The notes: a model not told the origin generated them from the sequence alone. 64,000 bases of DNA from Arthrobacter echini (GCF_008107445.1 NZ_VSLD01000001.1:620001-684000); one strand, 5' to 3'; counted from the first letter of the stretch, positions 24,037 to 32,379 are shown. A program made the numbers and translations.

Positions 24037-25043
24037 CGGTCAGCCCCTCGGCCGGTAGTGTCGGAAGAGCGACGCCGGGTGCCCGCCGGACCGCGACTCA
24101 ATGTGACCTGCGGCACCCAGGATCGCGCGTAGAGGCCGAGAGGCGCCTCCTCGGCGGCGCTGATACCCAGTCGGTTCAACATCATGTGGGCCTGGTAGAC
24201 GGTCAGGTGGAGCGCACTACGGCTGACGCACACCCGATTCGCACGGTGCAGGTACGAGTCGAGCGCCTGGCACCAACGACGCCGCCATCTCTGCACCGCG
24301 AGCTCGGACGCTTCAGCATCCATGAGGGAATGGAAGCCCGCAGCTTTCGTGGACACATGCGCGGTCATCGCCGTGCGAACATCTGCGGCGTGCACTCCTG
24401 CGTCGGCGGTACACGTCCTCAAGTGGCTGTCCCAGTAGTGCCCCCAGGAGATACGGCGGTCGATCCAGCGCTCCGAATGCGGTCCGGATGTCATACTCTG
24501 AGCGGCATCGAACAGGAGTATGGCGGCAAAGGCAGATCGGCTCTGCGGACGGGGGAATCTCTGCGCGGCCCAGATGGCGAGTTCCGAGCCGAGCTCGAAG
24601 ACCTCCTCGGCAAGGCCCAGACCCTCGACGCCGCCATATCTCACCAGGTTCGCCTCCAGTTGGGGATCGGCCATGTGCTGGCCTCCCGCGTAGTAGGTGT
24701 CGCTTGCCGGCGGCGTGAAGTACTGCCGGGCACTGAGGAGAGAGCTGGCCGAGCCGGGATCCGTCCGATGTTCCTGCTGGAAGCTCCGAAGCCGAGCGAG
24801 AACACGCGGATGTGCCTGGACGCTGAGGACGACGTCGCTGCCGGCGCCGGATGCCGTGCTCCTGGAGCGGGTGAAATACCACCGTTTCGCTCCGTACTTC
24901 TGTGCCTGCGCCACCAGCGGGGTAATCAGCTCTTCAATGATGCCGTCCGCTGCATCGAAGTCACCCGCCGAGAGGGACACATGCCACCACTGAGAGCTGA
25001 CGACCGTCCGAGAGGCGGTTCGGGCGGCTATCACCTGGCTCAT
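24033..25043 (-). CDS. stand-alone lantibiotic-dehydratase C-terminal (SpaB_C/thiopeptide-type) protein
   Basis: 336 residues matching, as far as I can read it, the 'thiopeptide-type bacteriocin biosynthesis' domain that in LanB enzymes eliminates glutamate from glutamylated Ser/Thr, and in TbtD-like enzymes forms the pyridine ring. Landmarks in order: WWHVSLSAGDFDAAD (19-33), KRWYFTR (53-59), LVRYGGVEGLGLAEEVFELGSE (133-154), and HMMLNRLGI (286-294), where H286 corresponds to the catalytic His near the NisB C-terminus. The usual HLRLR motif is replaced by DVVLSV (70-75). No glutamylation domain is nearby. Start ATG 25043 follows GAAGGA. A 57-residue peptide gene lies 82 nt upstream and a small HTH gene overlaps downstream. 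Confidence 0.78.
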   Translation of the reverse strand: MSQVIAARTASRTVVSSQWWHVSLSAGDFDAADGIIEELITPLVAQAQKYGAKRWYFTRSRSTASGAGSDVVLSVQAHPRVLARLRSFQQEHRTDPGSASSLLSARQYFTPPASDTYYAGGQHMADPQLEANLVRYGGVEGLGLAEEVFELGSELAIWAAQRFPRPQSRSAFAAILLFDAAQSMTSGPHSERWIDRRISWGHYWDSHLRTCTADAGVHAADVRTAMTAHVSTKAAGFHSLMDAEASELAVQRWRRRWCQALDSYLHRANRVCVSRSALHLTVYQAHMMLNRLGISAAEEAPLGLYARSWVPQVTLSRGPAGTRRRSSDTTGRGADR

Positions 25044-25125
25044 GGCTGCATCCTTCACGGGCTCTGATTACTCCCGCTGGGGCGGGCTCTGGGCGGGAGA
25101 CCGGGCTCTGTGCCGGCGCTCCCTC

Positions 25126-25299
25126 TTACTTGGGCCAGTCCCAACTGCTGACCGACCCGCTGTCGGAAACACCCTTGCCGCCCAACACGGAGAGGCTCTC
25201 GAGCCGGTGTTCACGTGTAGAGCCGAAGGATCCTCCTACCAGCACCACAGCTCCCGCCACGATCAACAGGCCCGCAGTTGCAGCGAGTACCTTCTTCAT
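25126..25299 (-). CDS. small secreted peptide, possible RiPP precursor
   Basis: 57 residues from ATG 25299, which follows AAGGAGCC with good spacing. Residues 1-27 (MKKVLAATAGLLIVAGAVV...) form a signal peptide or membrane anchor. The remainder is short and polar and ends LGGKGVSDSGSVSSWDWPK, with five Ser and two Trp in the last 16 positions after a Gly-Gly. It is the first gene of the leftward unit that contains the SpaB_C-like enzyme. It may be the enzyme's substrate or a secreted signal; classical RiPP leaders do not start with such a hydrophobic stretch, so this is uncertain. Confidence 0.6.
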   Translation of the reverse strand: MKKVLAATAGLLIVAGAVVLVGGSFGSTREHRLESLSVLGGKGVSDSGSVSSWDWPK

Positions 25300-25366
25300 G
25301 ACGGCTCCTTCCATCTCTGGCGTCCGGGAGGCTCGAGCTGTGGGTAGCGCGTTTCCGCGATACCCC

Positions 25367-25391
25367 GATCCACCAGGAATCCTGGTGGATC
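25367..25391. promoter_or_regulatory. 25-bp palindrome in the peptide/regulator divergent region
   Basis: GATCCACCAGGA, one central A, then TCCTGGTGGATC: perfect 12-bp arms. It lies 68 bp upstream of the small peptide start and 236 bp upstream of the TrmB/LuxR regulator. It fits an operator for that regulator or another dimeric protein. There is no T-run, so a terminator is less likely. Confidence 0.65.
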
Positions 25392-25449
25392 ACCGGTGAC
25401 CGGCTCCACAAGGATGTCGGTCGGCAGCAGCCGGTGTCCAGCAATAGAA

Positions 25450-25467
25450 ATGTCCCTTTGCGGACAT
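25450..25467. promoter_or_regulatory. second inverted repeat in the divergent region
   Basis: ATGTCC-N6-GGACAT, perfect 6-bp arms, 59 bp beyond the larger palindrome. The 327-bp gap between 25299 and 25627 contains these two repeats and no gene that I can see. Its lower GC content fits a promoter region. Confidence 0.45.
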
Positions 25468-25626
25468 GACGCCAAATGGACCCTGAGGCGTGATGGACAG
25501 GCATTGCCAACTGATTCTCATGCTTCAGAACACGGAGAACACAGCCCTTGACGAGCAATTCTGCGCGTCGCATTGCCACCGGCACTGTTCTGTCATTAAC
25601 TGGACAGGCCCGGGAAATACACTGCC

Positions 25627-26637
25627 ATGGAAGCCGCTGCCACATCGGTGACGAGAACAGGACCGCCCATGCTGGACGCGATGTCGCTGGAGGTCTACCG
25701 CTATGCCGTGGGCCATCCCGGCTGGACCCGCTCGGATGCGTCCGAGGCTTTGGGCCTGACGCTGCGTCGCATCGATGACGCGATCGGCGAGCTTTCGGCT
25801 CGCAAGCTGCTCAGCGCCCGGGCCGGCGACACGGGCGGACTCATCGCTGTGTCCCCGGATGTTGCCCTCGCCGATCTGGTCGATGCGGACGAACGCGCCC
25901 TGCAGGAGCTCAAGACCCGCATCAGCGGGCAGCGGCGGGAGATGTCGAGCCTGCTCCCCTCCTTCCTCGAGGCTCGCAAGAGCGTCCTCGCGAGCGCCTC
26001 GGTCGAGACCCTCGAGGACCCCCATCTCATCCATCGGGTCCTGATCGACTACGGCCGGGACGTCACGGAGAAGGTCTACATCGCGCAACCCGGCCAGGGA
26101 TCGACGGCGGACGTCCACGAGGAGAGCGTGCGCAAGGATCTCGAGCTCCTGGAGAACGGGGTACGGCGCAGGACTCTCTATGACACGAGTACGCGCGACC
26201 ATGTCCCCACGCGTAAAGCCGTCGAGGCGATCGCGGCCGGAGGTGGTGAGTTCGGCGTCCTCCCGTTCATCCCCCTGCGCATCCTCATCTTCGACGAGAA
26301 ACTGGCCCTGATCGGCCGGCAACAGACCCGCACCGACAAAGCGGCCCTGGTGGTGCGGGATCCCAGTCTGATCACCATCTTCATCCATCTCTTCGAGGTT
26401 GCGTGGGAGCTCAGTGAGTCGTTCCTCGCTCCGGAGCGGGTCGAGTCGCCCCTGAACAGCCTGCAGCGCTCCATCCTCCAGGGGCTGTCCAACGGCCTGT
26501 CCGACGAGTCGATTGCGCGCCGCCTGGACATCAATGTGAGGACCTGTCGGCGTCACATCGCCTTCATGCTCGAGACGCTCGGTGCGGACAGTCGTTTCCA
26601 GGCCGGACTCAGGGCGAGGGAAGCCGGATGGGTCTGA
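25627..26637 (+). CDS. TrmB-type/LuxR-type dual HTH regulator
   Basis: 336 residues. The N-terminus (about 15-75; YAVGHPGWTRSDASEALGLTLRRIDDAIGELSARKLL) is a TrmB-like winged helix. The middle (about 95-265) resembles a PLD-like sensor region. The C-terminus (about 275-336; LNSLQRSILQGLSNGLSDESIARRLDINVRTCRRHI) is a LuxR-type HTH. This layout is frequent next to actinobacterial peptide-biosynthesis loci. The ATG at 25627 has only a weak Shine-Dalgarno; ATGs at 25669 and 25681 are alternatives. It is divergent from the peptide/SpaB_C unit and probably controls it. Confidence 0.82.
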   Translation: MEAAATSVTRTGPPMLDAMSLEVYRYAVGHPGWTRSDASEALGLTLRRIDDAIGELSARKLLSARAGDTGGLIAVSPDVALADLVDADERALQELKTRISGQRREMSSLLPSFLEARKSVLASASVETLEDPHLIHRVLIDYGRDVTEKVYIAQPGQGSTADVHEESVRKDLELLENGVRRRTLYDTSTRDHVPTRKAVEAIAAGGGEFGVLPFIPLRILIFDEKLALIGRQQTRTDKAALVVRDPSLITIFIHLFEVAWELSESFLAPERVESPLNSLQRSILQGLSNGLSDESIARRLDINVRTCRRHIAFMLETLGADSRFQAGLRAREAGWV

Positions 26638-26655
26638 ACACTGTAAGGACGGGAT

Positions 26656-26671
26656 GGCAACACCTGTTGCC
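26656..26671. promoter_or_regulatory. inverted repeat upstream of aminotransferase
   Basis: GGCAACA-CC-TGTTGCC, perfect 7-bp arms, 30 bp before the GTG start of the PLP aminotransferase and just after the LuxR-type gene. The position suggests an operator overlapping the promoter. The stretch ACACCTGTTGC also occurs upstream of the PucR gene (19882-19892). Confidence 0.55.
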
Positions 26672-26701
26672 CCTGAGTGAACCCACGCCTAGACTCTGGG
26701 C

Positions 26702-27997
26702 GTGACGACCTCCCGCGAATCCTCCACCGAAATCCTGCCTGCCGAGACCGAAGCGGCACTCGGGCGCGCGGCGGAGTCCGCCGCGCGACACGACCGGCTC
26801 TTCTCGCGACGGGCGGCCAACATCAAGCAGTCGGCGGTGCGGGACGTCTTCGACATCTCCATCCGTCCCGGGCTCGTGTCGCTCGCGGGCGGCAGTCCCT
26901 ATCTGAAATCGCTCCCCCTCGAGGATCTCGGCCGCACCGCGCAGACGATCATCGCCGAGCACGGCCTCGAAGCGCTGCAGTACGGTGGCGGACAGGGCAT
27001 GGAGGAACTGCGCACCCTCGTCTGCGAGGTGATGGCGGCCGAGGGGATCCTGGGCGCCGTCCCCGAGGACATCGTCATCACCACCGGCTCCCAATCCGCA
27101 CAGGATGTCGCTGCCAAGGTCTTCTGTGATCCGGGCGACGTGATCCTCTGCGAGGACCCCACCTACGTGGGGGCCCTCAACACCTTCGAGGCGTACGAGG
27201 TCGATGTCGTGAGTATCGCGATGGACGAGAACGGACTGGTTCCCGACGAACTGGAACGAACCATCGGCGAGCTGGAGGCACAGGGGCGCGCCATCAAGCT
27301 GCTGTACACCATCCCGAGCTTCAACAACCCGAGTGGCGTCACGTTGGCCGCCGATCGTCGTCAGCGCGTGGTGGACATCTGCCGCGACCACGGCATCCTG
27401 GTCCTCGAGGACAACCCCTACGGCATGCTGCGCTTCGACGGCGAGCCGCTCACACCCATGCGCGCCGACAACCCGGACGACGTCATCTATCTCGGCTCCT
27501 TCTCGAAGATCTTCGCGCCGGGGGTCAGGCTCGGGTGGGCCCTGGTGCCCAAGCATCTGTACCGCCGCTTCTACCTCGCCTGTGAGGCCGTGGTCCTGTG
27601 CCCGTCGCCCTTGACGCAGATGCTCGTGAGCGCCTATCTGACCGATTACGACTGGCAGGGACATCTGCGGTCCATGCGCGGGCTGTACCTGGAGCGCTGC
27701 GAGGCGATGCTCGGTGCGCTGGCCGAGGAGTTCCCGGACGGGGTCCACTGGACAACGCCGGACGGCGGATTCTTCGTCTGGGTTACCCTCCCGGAGGGCA
27801 TCGACACGTATCCGCTCCTGTACACCGCGATCGACGCCGGTGTGGTCTTCATCCCGGGCGCGGCATTCACGCCGTCGGACGAGCCGTCCAACAAGCTACG
27901 CCTAGCATTCAGTGCCGTGACGCCCGAGGACATCGTGGAGGGCGTGCGACGCCTGGCGCCGATCCTTCGCACGGCGATCAGCGAACTCGGGGCATAA
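26702..27997 (+). CDS. PLP-dependent aminotransferase, LysN/MocR-core type
   Basis: 431 residues, fold type I class I/II aminotransferase without an N-terminal GntR domain, close to 2-aminoadipate/aromatic aminotransferases (LysN, ARO8-like). Visible: SFNNPSGVTL (substrate/cofactor Asn), EDNPYGMLRF (PLP Asp/Tyr), and GSFSKIFAPGVRLGW with the PLP lysine at SK. Start is GTG 26702. It transfers amino groups between an amino acid and 2-oxoglutarate; the preferred amino acid cannot be told. An inverted repeat precedes the gene, suggesting specific control. Confidence 0.88.
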   Translation: MTTSRESSTEILPAETEAALGRAAESAARHDRLFSRRAANIKQSAVRDVFDISIRPGLVSLAGGSPYLKSLPLEDLGRTAQTIIAEHGLEALQYGGGQGMEELRTLVCEVMAAEGILGAVPEDIVITTGSQSAQDVAAKVFCDPGDVILCEDPTYVGALNTFEAYEVDVVSIAMDENGLVPDELERTIGELEAQGRAIKLLYTIPSFNNPSGVTLAADRRQRVVDICRDHGILVLEDNPYGMLRFDGEPLTPMRADNPDDVIYLGSFSKIFAPGVRLGWALVPKHLYRRFYLACEAVVLCPSPLTQMLVSAYLTDYDWQGHLRSMRGLYLERCEAMLGALAEEFPDGVHWTTPDGGFFVWVTLPEGIDTYPLLYTAIDAGVVFIPGAAFTPSDEPSNKLRLAFSAVTPEDIVEGVRRLAPILRTAISELGA

Positions 27998-28020
27998 CCT
28001 CTGCGGACGTCGCCGCTCAC

Positions 28021-28205
28021 GGCGGCAACGACCCGGGCATCGTCCCGGCAAGAGCACGGCAGCAGCGACCCGGACCTCGTCCCGGGCATCGTCCCGGCAA
28101 GAGCACGGCGGCAGCGACCCGGGCAAGAGCGCGGCGGCAGCGACCCGGGCATCATCCCGGCAAGAGCGCGGCGGCAGCGACCCGGACCTCGTCCCGCAAC
28201 AGGGG
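28021..28205. repeat. imperfect GC-rich tandem repeat between convergent genes
   Basis: About five degenerate units based on 37 bp (GGCGGCAGCGACCCGGGC followed by ATCGTCCCGGCAAGAGCGC), with indels giving unit lengths of about 37, 49, 26 and 37 bp. It fills the gap between the aminotransferase and the small membrane protein that end toward each other. No open frame of interest is present. Confidence 0.8.
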
Positions 28206-28265
28206 CAGCGCCCGGCAGGAGCGACTACAGGGCGTGGAGGATCGGGCTGTCCACGGCCTGGTACC

Positions 28266-28487
28266 TCAGCGCGGTGGGCGTCTCTGCTGGCGCATCGTGA
28301 CCGCGATGGAGATGAGGGCGGCGATGATGACGAGGATCGACAGTCTCCCGACGACACCCAGATCGGGGAACACCAGTTGGAGGATGCTGGACGCCACGAA
28401 TCCGAGGACCACCACGAGCAGGAGCCTGCTCAGCGGGTAATGCCGTCGTGACGGCCTCCCCCGGTCGCTTCCGTACTCCTGGTCCAT
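28266..28487 (-). CDS. small membrane protein downstream of E2
   Basis: 73 residues: charged N-terminus (MDQEYGSDRGRPSRRHYP), two hydrophobic segments (about 20-40 and 45-64) and a basic tail. It starts 9 nt after the E2 stop, so it is probably the last gene of the bkd operon. No family recognised. Confidence 0.68.
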   Translation of the reverse strand: MDQEYGSDRGRPSRRHYPLSRLLLVVVLGFVASSILQLVFPDLGVVGRLSILVIIAALISIAVTMRQQRRPPR

Positions 28488-28496
28488 GAGCCCAGA

Positions 28497-30155
28497 CTAA
28501 TCGAGCAGGAGCGCAGGCTCCTCGAGGATCGACGCGACATCCGCGATGAACCGAGCACTGAGTTCGCCGTCGACCACCCGGTGATCGAATGATCCTCCCA
28601 GGGTTGTGATCCAGCGGGGCACCACCTCGCCCCCGACCACCCAGGGCTTCTGCTTGATGGTGCCGAATGCCACGATCGCCACCTCGCCCGGATTGATGAT
28701 GGGGGTACCGGTGTCGAGGCCCAGCGCACCGATGTTGGTGACGGTCAATGTACCACCCTGCATCTGGGCCGGCTGGGTCCTGCCGTCCCGCGCCGTCGTC
28801 GCCAGCTCGTTCAGGGCCAGCGCCAGTTCCTTCAGGGAGAGATCCTGGGCGTCCTTGATGTTGGGCACCATGAGCCCACGCGGGGTAGCGGCCGCGATCC
28901 CGAGATTCAGGAAGTGCTTGACCAGGATCTCGTCATCGCCCCAGGTCGCATTGACCGCCGGGTTCCGGGCGGCCGCCCAGATGACGGCCCTGGCGACGAT
29001 CAGCAGGGGCGAGACCCTGATGCCCTCGTAGTCCCGTGAGGCCTTGAGCCGGCGCACGAACTCCATGGTGCGGGAGGCATCGACGTCCACGAAGATGCTC
29101 GCATGCGGAGCGGTGAAGGCGCTCCGCACCATCGCCTCCGCCGTCGCCTTCCGGACGCCCTTCACCGGGATCCGCTCGATGCGGTCGCCTGCCGAGATGC
29201 CGCGATCGGTGCCGGGCGAAGCGATGGACGGTGTGACGGACGGAGAGACGGACTGAGGGACTGAGCCGCGACCACCGCCGAGTCGATCCCGGTAACCGAG
29301 GAGATCCTGTTTGGTCACGTCCCCCGCCGAGCCCGAGGCCGGGACATCAGCGAGGTCGATCCCGAGGTCCCGCGCGGCCTTCCGCACCGGAGGCTTGGCG
29401 AGGACGCGACCGCCGGTCCCGCCGGGTCGGGGGGTGCGCTGGTCCGCGGGGATCGGCGTGCTGCTCGAGTCGGACGGCGAGGCCCGCGTCGTGTGCTGAC
29501 CGGCCGGCGTGCTGCTCGTATCCGACGGCGAAACCGGCGTCGTGTGCTGACCGGCCGGCGTGCTGCTCGTGTCCGACGGCGAACCCGGCGTCGTGCGCTG
29601 ATCTGCAGGGGTGGTGCGTGATGACGTTCCGGCCGACGGCGTACCCGGCCCAGCTGTCGCGGAGGATTTCCGCGGGCGCCGCTTGACGGAGTCGGCCTTC
29701 GGACCCGATCCCACGAGCGGCCCGGCGACCTCACCCGGCATGTCCGGCGCCGGGACTGGAGTATCAATGGCGTCGGCAAGCGCTGCCGACGACGAGCCCG
29801 TGGTTCCCGCCGAACCCCCCGGTGACTGCTGCTGCGAACCACCCGATCCCGCCGAACCCCCCGATGACTCCTGCTGCGAACCACCCGATCCCGCCGAACC
29901 CCCCGGTGACTCCCGTGCATCGTCGACGGAGATGATCGGGGTGCCGACCTCGATGGTCTCGCCCGCCACCACGAGGAGTTCCGATACTGTGCCCTCGTAC
30001 GGCGAGGAGAGTTCGACCAGCGACTTGGCGGTCTCGATCTCGCAGATGATGTCGTTCACCGCGACCGCCTGCCCCGGAGCGACTCGCCACTCCACGATCT
30101 CCGCTTCGGTGAGACCCTCGCCGACGTCGGGCAGATCGAATGTCTTGAGCGTCAT
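28497..30155 (-). CDS. bkdC: branched-chain 2-oxoacid dehydrogenase E2 (dihydrolipoyl acyltransferase)
   Basis: 552 residues. The lipoyl domain is at 1-77 (lipoyl lysine in [11 protein letters not shown]). A long linker follows with two kinds of repeat: 14-residue Gly/Ser/Gln units near 80-115 and 17-residue Thr/Pro/Ser units near 185-240. The E1/E3-binding domain lies at about 250-295 ([18 protein letters not shown]). The catalytic domain runs to the end with DHRVVDG, whose His and Asp are the acyltransfer residues. It moves acyl groups from E1 to CoA. E1alpha and E1beta lie immediately upstream; no E3 gene is in the operon. Pyruvate as substrate is not excluded. Confidence 0.92.
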   Translation of the reverse strand: MTLKTFDLPDVGEGLTEAEIVEWRVAPGQAVAVNDIICEIETAKSLVELSSPYEGTVSELLVVAGETIEVGTPIISVDDARESPGGSAGSGGSQQESSGGSAGSGGSQQQSPGGSAGTTGSSSAALADAIDTPVPAPDMPGEVAGPLVGSGPKADSVKRRPRKSSATAGPGTPSAGTSSRTTPADQRTTPGSPSDTSSTPAGQHTTPVSPSDTSSTPAGQHTTRASPSDSSSTPIPADQRTPRPGGTGGRVLAKPPVRKAARDLGIDLADVPASGSAGDVTKQDLLGYRDRLGGGRGSVPQSVSPSVTPSIASPGTDRGISAGDRIERIPVKGVRKATAEAMVRSAFTAPHASIFVDVDASRTMEFVRRLKASRDYEGIRVSPLLIVARAVIWAAARNPAVNATWGDDEILVKHFLNLGIAAATPRGLMVPNIKDAQDLSLKELALALNELATTARDGRTQPAQMQGGTLTVTNIGALGLDTGTPIINPGEVAIVAFGTIKQKPWVVGGEVVPRWITTLGGSFDHRVVDGELSARFIADVASILEEPALLLD

Positions 30156-30164
30156 GATGATCCT

Positions 30165-31139
30165 TCAGTACGCGAAGGCACGGTCGAGTGCCTCGAGGAT
30201 GCGGTCGATGTCCGGCAGATAGTGCTCTTCCACGCGCGCCACCGGATACGGCATGTGGAATCCACCCACACGGATCACCGGTGCCTCGAGCGAGAGGAAA
30301 GCGCGCTCGGAGACACGCGCAGCGATCTCCCCGCCGATCCCCCCGAACGTGGGTGCCTCGTGCGCGACGACGAGCCGGCCCGTACGGAGGACGGACGCGG
30401 TGACGGTGTCGAAGTCGATCGGCGAGACGGACCGCAGATCGATGACCTCGATGCTCCGGCCGTCGGCCTCCGCGGCATTCGCCGCTGCGAGTGCCACGGG
30501 TACCAGCGGTCCGTAGGCGACCACCGTGGCATCCGTTCCGGCCCGGAGCGTATGGGCGGAGAACGGATCGGACGCCGGCGCCGAGGTGTCCACGTCGCCC
30601 TTGAGCCAGTAGCGCCGTTTGGGCTCGAAGACGATGACCGGGTCCTGGCAGGTCACAGCCTGCTGGATCATCCAGTAGGCATCCTGTGGATTCGACGGGG
30701 TGATGATCCGCAGGCCCGCGGTGTGGGCGAAGAGCGCCTCGGGTGACTCGGAATGGTGCTCGATGCTGCCGATCCCCCCGCCATAGGGAATCCTGATCAC
30801 CACGGGCGCGCTGAGCATGCCGTCACTGCGGGTGTGGAGCTTGGCGAGCTGCGTTGTGATCTGGTTGAACCCGGGAAAGACGAAGCCGTCGAACTGGATC
30901 TCGCAGACGGGCCGGTACCCGCGCAACGCGAGGCCGATGGCCGTCCCGATGATCCCGGACTCTCCCAACGGGGTGTCCACGACCCGCAGGGCGCCGAAAT
31001 CCTTCTTGAGACCCTCGGTCACGCGGTACACACCACCGAGCTCCCCGATGTCCTCCCCCATGAGCAGCGTGGTGGGGTCGTTGTCCAGGACGGCGCGGAG
31101 CCCTTCGTTGAGCGCCTTCGCGATGGTCATCGTGGGCAT
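30165..31139 (-). CDS. bkdB: 2-oxoacid dehydrogenase E1 component, beta subunit
   Basis: 324 residues, transketolase-like pyrimidine-binding domain plus C-terminal domain. Family stretches: GEDIGELGGVYRVTEGL, DTPLGESGIIGTAIG, EIQFDGFVFPGFNQI and the C-terminal VGGFHMPYPVARVEEHYLPD. With the alpha subunit it forms the thiamine-diphosphate enzyme that decarboxylates branched-chain 2-oxoacids. Its ATG overlaps the alpha stop by one base (TGATG), and E2 follows after 9 nt. Confidence 0.93.
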   Translation of the reverse strand: MPTMTIAKALNEGLRAVLDNDPTTLLMGEDIGELGGVYRVTEGLKKDFGALRVVDTPLGESGIIGTAIGLALRGYRPVCEIQFDGFVFPGFNQITTQLAKLHTRSDGMLSAPVVIRIPYGGGIGSIEHHSESPEALFAHTAGLRIITPSNPQDAYWMIQQAVTCQDPVIVFEPKRRYWLKGDVDTSAPASDPFSAHTLRAGTDATVVAYGPLVPVALAAANAAEADGRSIEVIDLRSVSPIDFDTVTASVLRTGRLVVAHEAPTFGGIGGEIAARVSERAFLSLEAPVIRVGGFHMPYPVARVEEHYLPDIDRILEALDRAFAY

Positions 31140-32359
31140 CAGGACACCTGCCCGTCATCGGCGAACCCGGCCTGGTACTCGCGGAAGAACGCCAGTTCCT
31201 CCTGCACGAGGGGATGGGGCTCGGCGTACACGCTCGCGAACCGGTCCTCGAGATCCGGCACCGGCATGGACAGGACCGCTTCGCGCAGGCCGGTGGTCAT
31301 GGTGCGGGCCTGGGCGTCGAGGCCCTCGAAGAAGGCGTCGTCCGCCTGGCCCGTGGAACGGAGGTGTGTCTCCAGACGGAGCAGGGGATCCCTCGTCCGC
31401 CACTGTCGCTCGTCCTCGGACAGACGGTACTTGGTCGGATCGTCAGCCGTGGTGTGCGCGCTCATGCGGTAGGTGTACGCCTCGATCAACACCGGGCCCC
31501 TGCCGGAGCGGGCATGCTCGAGGGCCCACCGCGTCACGGCCTCCACGGCGACGACGTCATTCCCGTCCACTCGGATGCCAGGGAACCCGTACCCGGCCGC
31601 ACGCTGGGCCAGCGGCACCCTCGTCTGCACGGTCGACGGGACGGAGATGGCCCACTGGTTGTTCTGGCAGAAGAACACCACGGGGGCCTTGAAGGAGGCT
31701 GCGAAGACCATGGACTCGTGGACATCACCCTCGGAGCTGGCGCCGTCGCCGAAGTAGGCGATCGAGGCTGCAGGTGGCAGCGAGGGCTCGGCCAGTTGAT
31801 CGCGCTGCAGACCCATGGCATAACCGACCGCGTGGAGGCACTGGGCCGCGAGGACCAGTGTATAGAGGTGGAAGTTGTGCTCGCGTGGGTCCCAGCCACC
31901 GTTCGTGACACCCCGGAAGAGGCGCAGGAGATCCGCCGGCTCCACTCCGCGCGTGAGCGCGACGCCGTGCTCCCGGTAGGTGGGGAAGGCATAGTCCTGG
32001 GGTTGCAGCGCCCTACCCGACCCGATCTGCGCTCCCTCCTGTCCGGTGAGCGGCACCCAGAGGGCCAACTGTCCCTGGCGCTGCAGCGCCGTCGACTCCT
32101 GGTCGAAGCGCCTGATGAGATACATGTCGCGGTACAGCGAGCGGAGGTGCTCGGTATCGTCGGCCCGGACGTAGGGCGAGAAGTCCACCACCTCACCCCC
32201 GACTCGGGCCGTCAGGGTGCTACCCAGCTCCCCCTGCTCCGAGAGGATGTGCAGCGTGTCGGCGTCGTCGATCCCGGAGGATCCGGCCACGTCGACGTCC
32301 GGACTACGCGCCACGTCCTCGGCCTCGAACTCCGCCGTGGGCAAGCGACTGCCGTTCAT
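31139..32359 (-). CDS. bkdA: 2-oxoacid dehydrogenase E1 component, alpha subunit
   Basis: 406 residues from ATG 32359 (after GAGGAT); 20 more in-frame codons upstream are unlikely. The thiamine-diphosphate motif runs from GDGASSEGD to NNQWA (about residues 205-238), and the phosphorylation-loop-like YRMSAHTTADDPTKYR lies near 313-328. An N-terminal extension of about 55 acidic residues precedes the core. It decarboxylates the 2-oxoacid and passes the acyl group to E2. It follows an aminotransferase gene by 142 nt, fitting catabolism of branched-chain or aromatic amino acids. Confidence 0.93.
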   Translation of the reverse strand: MNGSRLPTAEFEAEDVARSPDVDVAGSSGIDDADTLHILSEQGELGSTLTARVGGEVVDFSPYVRADDTEHLRSLYRDMYLIRRFDQESTALQRQGQLALWVPLTGQEGAQIGSGRALQPQDYAFPTYREHGVALTRGVEPADLLRLFRGVTNGGWDPREHNFHLYTLVLAAQCLHAVGYAMGLQRDQLAEPSLPPAASIAYFGDGASSEGDVHESMVFAASFKAPVVFFCQNNQWAISVPSTVQTRVPLAQRAAGYGFPGIRVDGNDVVAVEAVTRWALEHARSGRGPVLIEAYTYRMSAHTTADDPTKYRLSEDERQWRTRDPLLRLETHLRSTGQADDAFFEGLDAQARTMTTGLREAVLSMPVPDLEDRFASVYAEPHPLVQEELAFFREYQAGFADDGQVS

Positions 32360-32379
32360 CCGTATCCTCACCCGGCCGA

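Noticed and set aside
25126-25299. Classical double-glycine bacteriocin leader
   Set aside because: The Gly-Gly is present, but the preceding part is a hydrophobic signal-like segment, there is no peptidase-containing ABC transporter nearby, and the usual acidic/amphipathic leader is missing.
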